Below, in pieces: positions 7,613 to 13,829 of a stretch of DNA of 14,950 bases. How positions within the stretch are numbered: the first letter of the stretch is position 1; every line of letters starts with the position of its first letter. Origin of the DNA: Bacteroidales bacterium UBA1733. GTDB taxonomy: Bacteria > Bacteroidota > Bacteroidia > Bacteroidales > UBA3663. The position numbers and the translations under genes are program-made. The stretch spans positions 7,736-22,685 of the forward strand of contig DCIF01000134.1 of the NCBI GenBank assembly GCA_002315795.1. The letters run 5' to 3'. The notes under the pieces were generated by a model. It did no database searches. It worked only from the letters and a program-made list of their open reading frames with translations, and was not told the DNA's origin.

Positions 7613-8137
7613 ATGAAAAGAATTTTTTTGATAGGCTATATGGGAGCTGGTAAGACCACCATGGGAAAGTCTTTGGCTCAGGTAATGGGGTTGGAGTTTA
7701 TTGACCTTGACAATTTTATCGAGGCGCGTCATGCCAAGACTATCAAAGAAATCTTTGCCGAGGTCGGAGAAGAAGGTTTCCGTCAAATAGAGAGAAGATC
7801 TCTTCAGGAAATTGCTGAATATGAGAATGTCATTCTGTCTTTAGGAGGTGGAACTCCTTGTTTCTTCGATAATATGGAGGTAGTGAATGCGGCAGGAACA
7901 TCCGTTTATCTGAAGCCTTCTGAGGAAGTGTTGCTTAAACGACTGATCAAAGGCAAACACAAGCGTCCACTGTTGGCTGATAAGACTGATGACGAGATTC
8001 TGCAGGTCATCCGTGAACAACTGGCCTGGAGAGAACCCTATTATCTTAAGGCAAACCTTGTTTTTGAAGCTTCGCATCTCGAATGCAAGACCGATATCGT
8101 TAAGAATGCTGAAAAGTTAGCTGCATTATTGTCATAA
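7613..8137 (+). CDS. aroK: Shikimate kinase
   Basis: The product has 174 residues, the normal length. It phosphorylates the 3-OH of shikimate with ATP, the fifth step of chorismate synthesis, in the cytoplasm. Visible motifs: P-loop GYMGAGKTT (8-16); substrate-binding D33 in IDLDNFIE; FRQIE with R57; the glycine triplet of SLGGGTPC (77-83); the lid with R118 in KHKRPLL; and R140 in WREPYY. All key residues are present. The ATG at 7613 puts the P-loop at its usual distance from the start. It has its own promoter and lies 153 bases before korA, which also has its own promoter; no clear terminator separates them, so some read-through is possible. Confidence 0.96.
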   Translation: MKRIFLIGYMGAGKTTMGKSLAQVMGLEFIDLDNFIEARHAKTIKEIFAEVGEEGFRQIERRSLQEIAEYENVILSLGGGTPCFFDNMEVVNAAGTSVYLKPSEEVLLKRLIKGKHKRPLLADKTDDEILQVIREQLAWREPYYLKANLVFEASHLECKTDIVKNAEKLAALLS

Positions 8138-8213
8138 TTTTGGCACATACAAGTGTTATTTGCTATAATTATGCTATTGTTTTGTGAATATTTCAAGAAT
8201 TTTGTCAGCTATA

Positions 8214-8245
8214 TTTGGATATTCTTGGAATTTTCTGTATCTTTG
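8214..8245 (+). promoter_or_regulatory. korAB promoter, Bacteroidota type
   Basis: TTTG (8214-8217), 20 bases, then TATCTTTG (8238-8245), a full consensus match. Transcription should start near 8252, about 39 bases before the korA ATG. Confidence 0.75.
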
Positions 8246-8290
8246 TCCCACTTTATTTGATTATTTCAGGTTTATATAAATTAATGTGTT

Positions 8291-10123
8291 ATGGAGAATC
8301 CAAAGATTATTGAGACTCCCGAAGTAGTAGTTCGCTTTTCGGGTGACTCGGGTGACGGCATGCAGTTAGCCGGTACCATCTTCTCAACTGTCGCTGCCAT
8401 CCTTGGCAACGAGATCTCTACCTTCCCTGATTATCCTGCTGAGATGCGTGCTCCTGTTGGCTCGCTCGGTGGTGTGTCTTCCTATCAGGTACACGTTGGT
8501 AAGAAGGTCTATACCCCAGGAGATGAGTGTGACGTGCTCATTGCAATGAATCCTGCAGCTCTCAAGCAGAACGCTAAGTATCTTAAGAAGGGCGGTGTGC
8601 TGATCTATGACCAGGACACTTTTGTCAAGTCTGGTTTTGAGAAGGCTAAGTTCACGACCGAAGATCCTTTCCAGGAAATGGGCATTGCAGACAAGTATCA
8701 GATTCTTTCGGTCCCTGTTACTGAGAGTACCAAGGCCTCTTTGGCAGATTCTGGCATGGATGCTAAGTCTATTGGTCGTTGCCGAAATATCTTTGCTCTC
8801 GGTTTTGTATTCTGGTTGTTCAATCGTCCTATCGAGAAGGCTATCGACTTCCTTACTAGCAAGTTTGGCAAGAAGCCAGCGATCCTCGAGGCTAACATCA
8901 AGGTTATCACCGATGGTTTCAACTATGGTGCCAATACCCACGCCAGCGTCTCTACCTATCGCGTAGAGAGTGAGAAGGCTGAGACTGGTATCTACTGTGA
9001 TGTGAAGGGCAATGCTGCTACTGCTTATGGCCTGGTTGCAGCTGCAGAGAAGGCTGGTTTGAACCTCTTCCTTGGTTCTTATCCTATTACTCCTGCTACC
9101 GACGTTCTCCATGAGTTGTCAAAGCTTAAGTTCCTTGGCGTAACAACTGTTCAGGCAGAAGATGAGATCGCTGGTATCTGTACAGCTATCGGTGCTTCAT
9201 TTGGTGGCGCACTTGCTGCTACTTCTACTTCTGGTCCTGGCATTGCATTGAAGTCTGAGGCTATTGGCCTTGCTGTTATGGCAGAGTTGCCACTCGTTGT
9301 GATCGACGTTATGCGTGGCGGTCCTTCAACGGGTCTTCCTACCAAGACTGAGCAGACCGACCTCCTCCAGTGTCTCTATGGCCGTAATGGTGAGTGTCCT
9401 GCAGTGGTTATCGCTGCCAGCACTCCTGTCGATTGCTTCAAGAGCGCATATATGGCGTCGAAGATCGCACTGGAGCACAATACTCCAGTCATTCTCCTGA
9501 CCGATGCATTCATCGGTAATGGTTCTTCGTCATTCCGCATTCAGGATATCGACGCTATGCCAGCTATCAAGCCAGCTGTAGCGGCTGAAGGAACCATTGA
9601 CTATAAGCCATTTGACCGCGATTCAGAGACTTATGTCCGTCTGAAGGCTGTTCCTGGTACTGAGGGCCTGATGCACCGTCTTGGTGGTCTTGAGAAGACT
9701 CCAGCGGGTGCCATCACTACCGATCCTGTGATGCATGAGACCATGGTGAAGAACCGTCAGGCCAAGATCGACTACATTGCTAACGTCATTCCTGATCTTG
9801 AGGTGAAGGGTGATGCTGATGCAGATACTCTCGTCATCGGTTGGGGTGGTACTTATGGCCATATCGCTGCAGCTGTTGAGAACTGTCGCGCTGCAGGCAT
9901 GAAGGTGGCTCAGGCTCACTTCACTTATATCGCTCCACTTCCAAAGAACACAGAGGAGGTCCTCAAGAAGTACAAGAATGTCCTTTGCTGTGAGCTTAAC
10001 AATGGCCAGTTTGCTGGTCATCTCCGCTCTAAGATCGAGGGTGTAAGCATCAAGCAGTTCAACGAGGTGAAGGGCCAGCCATTCCAGATCTCAGATATTG
10101 AGAAGGCAATTAAAGCGCTTTAA
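8291..10123 (+). CDS. korA: 2-oxoacid:ferredoxin oxidoreductase, fused gamma-alpha subunit (probably 2-oxoglutarate)
   Basis: The product has 610 residues. Residues about 10-200 are the gamma domain (VRFSGDSGDGMQLAGTIFS at 14-32; EISTFPDYPAEMRAP at 41-55). Residues about 235-600 are the alpha, pyrimidine-binding part of the thiamine enzyme: GSYPITPAT (262-270), QAEDEIAGICTAIGAS (288-303) and GPSTGLPTKTEQTDL (344-358), the last a loop that contacts the 2-oxoacid. With KorB it oxidatively decarboxylates 2-oxoglutarate to succinyl-CoA and reduces ferredoxin, or runs in reverse in reductive branches of the citric acid cycle in anaerobes. Size and domain order fit KorA; a related 2-oxoacid such as a branched-chain keto acid cannot be excluded. 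It is followed by korB after 32 bases. Codon choice is strongly biased (GGT, CGT, AAG), as in a highly expressed gene. Confidence 0.9.
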   Translation: MENPKIIETPEVVVRFSGDSGDGMQLAGTIFSTVAAILGNEISTFPDYPAEMRAPVGSLGGVSSYQVHVGKKVYTPGDECDVLIAMNPAALKQNAKYLKKGGVLIYDQDTFVKSGFEKAKFTTEDPFQEMGIADKYQILSVPVTESTKASLADSGMDAKSIGRCRNIFALGFVFWLFNRPIEKAIDFLTSKFGKKPAILEANIKVITDGFNYGANTHASVSTYRVESEKAETGIYCDVKGNAATAYGLVAAAEKAGLNLFLGSYPITPATDVLHELSKLKFLGVTTVQAEDEIAGICTAIGASFGGALAATSTSGPGIALKSEAIGLAVMAELPLVVIDVMRGGPSTGLPTKTEQTDLLQCLYGRNGECPAVVIAASTPVDCFKSAYMASKIALEHNTPVILLTDAFIGNGSSSFRIQDIDAMPAIKPAVAAEGTIDYKPFDRDSETYVRLKAVPGTEGLMHRLGGLEKTPAGAITTDPVMHETMVKNRQAKIDYIANVIPDLEVKGDADADTLVIGWGGTYGHIAAAVENCRAAGMKVAQAHFTYIAPLPKNTEEVLKKYKNVLCCELNNGQFAGHLRSKIEGVSIKQFNEVKGQPFQISDIEKAIKAL

Positions 10124-10155
10124 TCATCATTAACCACTAAAAAAGAATTACAATT

Positions 10156-11187
10156 ATGAGCTATACACAAGCAGATTTTAAGTCTGATCAGCCTTTGAAG
10201 TTCTGTGCTGGTTGTGGTGACCACGCAGTAGCTGCCTCAATGCAGCGTGCTATGGCTGAACTCGGCATCGCTCCAAGTCAGACAGCTGTAATCTCAGGTA
10301 TCGGCTGCTCAAGCCGTATGCCATACTATATGAATACTTACGGCATGCATACCATCCACGGTCGTGGTTTGGCTATTGCTACTGGTTTGAAGACCGCTCG
10401 TCCTGACCTTACTGTCTGGAACGTCAGTGGTGATGGTGACTGTCTCGCTATCGGTGGTAACCATTTCATCCATGCTATGCGTCGTAATATCGACCTCAAT
10501 ATCATCCTCTTTAACAACAAGATCTACGGTCTCACCAAGGGCCAGTACTCTCCAACTTCTGACCGTGGCCTCGTGTCAAAGTCTTCTCCTTGGGGAACTG
10601 TAGAGGATCCTTTCTGTCCAGCAGAACTCTGTCTCGGTGCCCGTGGCAACTTCTTCGCTCGTGCTATTGACGCCGATATCAAGGGTTCGGTTGCCTGTAT
10701 GGTAGCAGCAGCCAAGCACAAGGGCGCTGCTGTTGTTGAGGAACTCTGTAACTGTGTTATCTTTGCTGATGGCATCCACAAGCTGGTCACCGATTCTGCC
10801 GTTCGTGCAGACAAGACTATCGTCCTCGAGCATGGTAAGCCAATGATCTATGGTAAGGATCGCAATAAGGGTCTCATTCTTGATGGCTGGGATATCAAGC
10901 CAGTGACCATCGGTGAGAACGGTATTACTGAGGCTGATCTTCTGGTTCATGATGCACATAAGGCCGATCCAACCTTCCACCTTAAGCTTGCTATGATGGG
11001 TTACAGTCCATACGGCTACGCTGGTGCAACAGACGAGTTGCCAATCGCCCTCGGTGTGATCCGTGACGTTGAGGCTATGACCTACGATCAGGCTGTCAAG
11101 GAGCAGATCGAGGAGGTCAAGGGCAAGAAGGCTCAGCGCACGTTGAAGGATCTCCTTCTCAGTGGTGACACTTGGGAAGTGAAGTAA
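10156..11187 (+). CDS. korB: 2-oxoacid:ferredoxin oxidoreductase, beta subunit
   Basis: The product has 343 residues. It binds thiamine diphosphate and one 4Fe-4S cluster and partners with KorA. The cluster ligands are probably C17 and C20 in FCAGCGDH, C51 in GIGCSSR and C200 in NCVIFADG. The thiamine diphosphate/Mg motif is SGDGDCLAIGGNHFIHAMRR (91-110) with NNKIYGLTKGQ (120-130) closing it. No additional ferredoxin-like domain (CxxCxxC sets) is present, and no KorD-like small subunit gene follows, so this is a two-gene KorAB type. The gene ends 43 bases before a strong terminator, closing the transcription unit. Confidence 0.93.
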   Translation: MSYTQADFKSDQPLKFCAGCGDHAVAASMQRAMAELGIAPSQTAVISGIGCSSRMPYYMNTYGMHTIHGRGLAIATGLKTARPDLTVWNVSGDGDCLAIGGNHFIHAMRRNIDLNIILFNNKIYGLTKGQYSPTSDRGLVSKSSPWGTVEDPFCPAELCLGARGNFFARAIDADIKGSVACMVAAAKHKGAAVVEELCNCVIFADGIHKLVTDSAVRADKTIVLEHGKPMIYGKDRNKGLILDGWDIKPVTIGENGITEADLLVHDAHKADPTFHLKLAMMGYSPYGYAGATDELPIALGVIRDVEAMTYDQAVKEQIEEVKGKKAQRTLKDLLLSGDTWEVK

Positions 11188-11230
11188 TCGCTACACTATA
11201 GATCGAACAGGAAATTTAATATTTCTATTG

Positions 11231-11311
11231 AACAAGGAATTTAAGGAATTGAAAGAATCTTTCGGATGCGGAGTTTCTTTTAATTCCTTAAATTCTTGTT
11301 TCTTTTTTTTT
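11231..11311 (+). terminator. korAB intrinsic terminator
   Basis: AACAAGGAATTTAAGGAATT (11231-11250) pairs with AATTCCTTAAATTCTTGTT (11282-11300) over 19 base pairs with one bulged G. Next to this the inner bases GAAAGAA and TTCTTTT extend the stem partly. A T-rich tail (11301-11311) follows directly. It lies 43 bases after the korB stop. Confidence 0.88.
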
Positions 11312-11373
11312 CGGACTTCAATGATTTAGTTATAAAGATTGTGTGTCTTTTGCCTTAAAATACACCAAAAAAC

Positions 11374-11387
11374 ATGTTATACAACAT
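11374..11387. promoter_or_regulatory. Candidate operator, palindrome upstream of the EF-G paralogue promoter
   Basis: ATGTT (11374-11378), four bases, then AACAT (11383-11387) form a perfect inverted repeat. Its centre lies about 70 bases before the expected transcription start, a position used by CRP-type activators. In Bacteroides thetaiotaomicron the gene for EF-G2 is activated under carbon limitation by the regulator Cur (BT4338). That this repeat binds a Cur homologue is inference only. Confidence 0.3.
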
Positions 11388-11413
11388 AAAATTGTAAAAA
11401 ATAACGGTAGAAA

Positions 11414-11445
11414 TTTTTCCTAATTCGTATTTTTATATATATTTG
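11414..11445 (+). promoter_or_regulatory. Promoter of the EF-G paralogue
   Basis: A full-consensus -7 box TATATTTG (11438-11445) is preceded, at the usual 20-base spacing, by TTTT (11414-11417) in place of TTTG. The imperfect upstream box would fit a promoter that relies on an activator. Expected start of transcription is near 11452. Confidence 0.6.
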
Positions 11446-11527
11446 CCCTCGTGTTTGGTGCGTATTATTGCGTGCTGAGCCTAATACCTTTATTATATTA
11501 TATACCTTAAAGTATAAAAAATAACCT

Positions 11528-13681
11528 ATGAAAGTCTACAGTTCTAAAGAAATCAAGAACATTGCCCTGCTTGGCAATGATGGTTCAGGTAAGACCACCC
11601 TCACCGAGACACTTCTCTACATTGCTGGCCAGATTGGTCGCAAGGGTCGCATCACTCAGCAGAGTACGGTCAGCGACTATTTCCCAGTTGAGAAAAATTA
11701 TGGCTATTCAGTATTCAGTACTGTATTCCATGTAGAGTGGAACGGTAAGAAGCTCAACATCATTGACTGTCCAGGTATGGACGACTTCGTAGGTCAGGCC
11801 ATCACCGCCATGAGTGTGACCGATACTACCATCCTTCTGATCAATGGCTCTGTAGGTCCAGAGGTTGGTACACAGAACCACTTCCGCTATACTGAGAAAC
11901 TCCAGAAACCAGTCATCTTCCTCGTCAATCAGCTTGATAGCAATGAGTGCGACTATGACACCATCGTAGAGGATCTCCAGTTGAATTATGGTTCGAAGGC
12001 AATGCCAGTGCAGTATCCTGTCGAGACTGGCGATAACTTCCATCAGTTGATCGACGTCATTCTGATGAAGCAGTTGACTTACGGACCAGACGGTGGCACT
12101 CCAACGATCGAAGATATTCCTGCTGACCAGATGGATAAGGCACAGGAGATGCACAAAGCACTCGTGGAAGCTGCAGCTGAGAACGATGAGGGTCTCATGG
12201 AGAAGTTCTTCGAGACTGAGCAGCTCACTGAGGATGAGATGCGTGAAGGTATCCGAAAGGGTATGGTTACCCGTTCCATTTTCCCAATCTTCTGCGTTTG
12301 CGCAGGCAAGAACATGGGTGTAGGCCGTTTGATGGAGTTCCTTGGCAATGTCGTTCCATTTGTTGACGAGATGCCAGCTGTTCACAATTCTCGTGGAGAA
12401 GAGGTTCCTGTTGATGCTGCTGCTCCAACCAGCCTCTATTTCTTCAAGACGGGTGTTGAGCCACATATTGGTGAGGTTCAGTACTTCAAGGTGATGAGTG
12501 GTACCATCAAGGAAGGTGACGATCTTGTAAATGCTGATCGTGGTACCACAGAGCACATGGCTCAGCTCTTTGTCTGCTCTGGTGCAAACCGTGAGAAGGT
12601 GAGTGAGCTCCAGGCTGGTGATATCGGCTGTGCTGTCAAGTTGAAGGATGTTCGTACCGGCAATACTCTGAATGCAAGTGCTGTTGATCATAAGTTCAAC
12701 TTCGTGAAGTATCCTGCTGCTAAATATACACGTGCTATCACTGCTAAGAACACACAGGAGACTGAGAAGATGATGATGGCTCTGACACGCATGCGCCTCG
12801 AGGATCCTACTTGGGTCGTTGAGCAGAGCAAGGAGCTTCGTCAGATTCTCGTTCACGGCCAGGGTGAGTTCCACCTCCGTACCCTCAAGTGGCGTCTTGA
12901 GAACCTCGATAAGGTACAGATCGACTTCGCACCACAGCGTATTCCATATCGTGAAACCATTACTAAGGCTGCACGTGCTGACTATCGTCATAAGAAGCAG
13001 TCTGGTGGCGCTGGTCAGTTCGGTGAGGTTCATCTGATTGTCGAGCCATACTTTGATGGTATGGAAGATCCTGTTGTTTATAACATGCAGGGCAAGGAGT
13101 ACCGCGTGACCATGAAGGGTAAGGAAGAAATTGAGCTCCCATGGGGTGGTAAGCTCGTCTTTATCAACTCTGTCGTAGGTGGCGCTATTGATAACCGCTT
13201 CATGCCAGCTATTCTTAAGGGTATCCAGCAGTGTCTGGAGCAGGGCCCTCTGACCGGTTCTTACGCTCGTGATGTACGCGTTGTTGTCTATGATGGTAAG
13301 ATGCATCCAGTCGATTCTAACGAGCTTTCGTTCATGTTGGCTGCACGTCAGGCTTTCAGCGAGGCATTCCGCAATGCTGGTCCTAAGATCCTCGAGCCAA
13401 TCTATGACGTTGAGGTATTCGTTCCTGGTGATAAGATGGGTGATGTGATGAGCGATCTCCAGAACCACCGTGGTATGATTATCGGTATGGGTGCTGAGTC
13501 AGGCTACCAGAAGCTTCAGGCTAAGGTGCCACTGAGTGAGATGGCCGATTACTCTACCACTCTTAGTTCTCTGACCCAGGGTGCAGCTTCGTTCATTATG
13601 AAGTTTGCAAGCTATGAGCTTACTCCAACAGACGTTCAGAACAAGTTGATTGCTGCATACGAAGCAGAAGCAAAAAACTGA
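11528..13681 (+). CDS. fusA2: EF-G paralogue of the EF-G2 type, probably unable to hydrolyse GTP
   Basis: The product has 717 residues with all five EF-G domains. The P-loop is GNDGSGKTT (16-24), but other GTPase motifs are altered: switch I has YGYSV (59-62 region) where EF-G has RGITI; G3 is DCPGMDDF (80-87) instead of DTPGHVDF, so the catalytic His is M84; G4 is NQLD (134-137) instead of NKMD. Domain IV keeps HKKQSGGAGQFGEV (488-501) and HPVDSNELSF (593-602), the tip that enters the decoding site, but carries an extra segment of about 26-30 residues near 508-540. Domain V (ILEPIYDVEVFVPGDKMGDV) is normal. This fits EF-G2 of Bacteroides thetaiotaomicron, reported to translocate ribosomes without GTP hydrolysis during carbon starvation and to depend on a 26-residue unique region. 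It is a single-gene unit with its own promoter and terminator. That it is EF-G-related is certain; lack of GTPase is inferred. Confidence 0.93.
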   Translation: MKVYSSKEIKNIALLGNDGSGKTTLTETLLYIAGQIGRKGRITQQSTVSDYFPVEKNYGYSVFSTVFHVEWNGKKLNIIDCPGMDDFVGQAITAMSVTDTTILLINGSVGPEVGTQNHFRYTEKLQKPVIFLVNQLDSNECDYDTIVEDLQLNYGSKAMPVQYPVETGDNFHQLIDVILMKQLTYGPDGGTPTIEDIPADQMDKAQEMHKALVEAAAENDEGLMEKFFETEQLTEDEMREGIRKGMVTRSIFPIFCVCAGKNMGVGRLMEFLGNVVPFVDEMPAVHNSRGEEVPVDAAAPTSLYFFKTGVEPHIGEVQYFKVMSGTIKEGDDLVNADRGTTEHMAQLFVCSGANREKVSELQAGDIGCAVKLKDVRTGNTLNASAVDHKFNFVKYPAAKYTRAITAKNTQETEKMMMALTRMRLEDPTWVVEQSKELRQILVHGQGEFHLRTLKWRLENLDKVQIDFAPQRIPYRETITKAARADYRHKKQSGGAGQFGEVHLIVEPYFDGMEDPVVYNMQGKEYRVTMKGKEEIELPWGGKLVFINSVVGGAIDNRFMPAILKGIQQCLEQGPLTGSYARDVRVVVYDGKMHPVDSNELSFMLAARQAFSEAFRNAGPKILEPIYDVEVFVPGDKMGDVMSDLQNHRGMIIGMGAESGYQKLQAKVPLSEMADYSTTLSSLTQGAASFIMKFASYELTPTDVQNKLIAAYEAEAKN

Positions 13682-13733
13682 TTTTGAAATCAAAAACGAA
13701 TTTGTTTTAAGAAAATCATCATTGTTTTAGATA

Positions 13734-13772
13734 AAAAAGCGGACTGAAATTCATATTTTCAGTCCGCTTTTT
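13734..13772. terminator. Intrinsic terminator after the EF-G paralogue
   Basis: AAAAAGCGGACTGAAA (13734-13749) and TTTCAGTCCGCTTTTT (13757-13772) form a perfect 16-base-pair stem with a 7-base loop, flanked by A and T runs, so it can act on both strands. It lies 52 bases after the fusA2-like stop. Its last T bases are also part of the next promoter. Confidence 0.93.
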
Positions 13773-13801
13773 GTGTTTCTAAGAAAAATTGATTATATTT
13801 G
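13770..13801 (+). promoter_or_regulatory. Promoter of the repeat-tailed membrane protein gene
   Basis: TTTG (13770-13773), 20 bases, then TATATTTG (13794-13801), a full consensus match. Transcription should start near 13808, giving a leader of about 22 bases. The TTTG shares three T bases with the terminator stem of the preceding gene. Confidence 0.75.
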
Positions 13802-13829
13802 CGCGTTTGATATACTGATTTTCGGCACG

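Larger units (their letters stand above)
11188..11527. other. Intergenic region between korB and the EF-G paralogue
   Basis: These 340 bases hold, in order, the korAB terminator (11231-11311), an A/T-rich stretch with a palindrome (11374-11387), a promoter (11414-11445), and a leader of about 75 bases before the ATG at 11528. The leader contains a short inverted repeat, TATAC / GTATA (11501-11505 and 11512-11516). No gene-like frame is visible. Confidence 0.65.

Noticed and set aside
7390..7614. A 74-codon minus-strand frame in the aroK upstream region
   Set aside because: It starts inside aroK, overlaps the promoters facing both ways, and has low-complexity composition (many N, R and K from A/T-rich DNA).
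8284..8313. A ten-codon upstream frame (ATG at 8284) overlapping the korA start out of frame
   Set aside because: It is very short, lacks a ribosome binding site and could easily arise by chance in the A/T-rich leader.
8384..9112. A 242-codon open frame on the minus strand inside korA
   Set aside because: It is a shadow of a highly biased, clearly recognised gene on the other strand, with no motif or start signal.
11501..11516. Possible riboswitch or attenuator in the leader of the EF-G paralogue
   Set aside because: Only a five-base-pair A/T-rich stem is visible, with no conserved aptamer motif or T-tailed hairpin.
11708..13468. A 586-codon open frame on the minus strand opposite the EF-G paralogue
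   Set aside because: The plus strand encodes an unmistakable EF-G throughout. The antisense product has no family resemblance and a composition rich in L, T, S and H, as expected from the complement of strongly biased codons.
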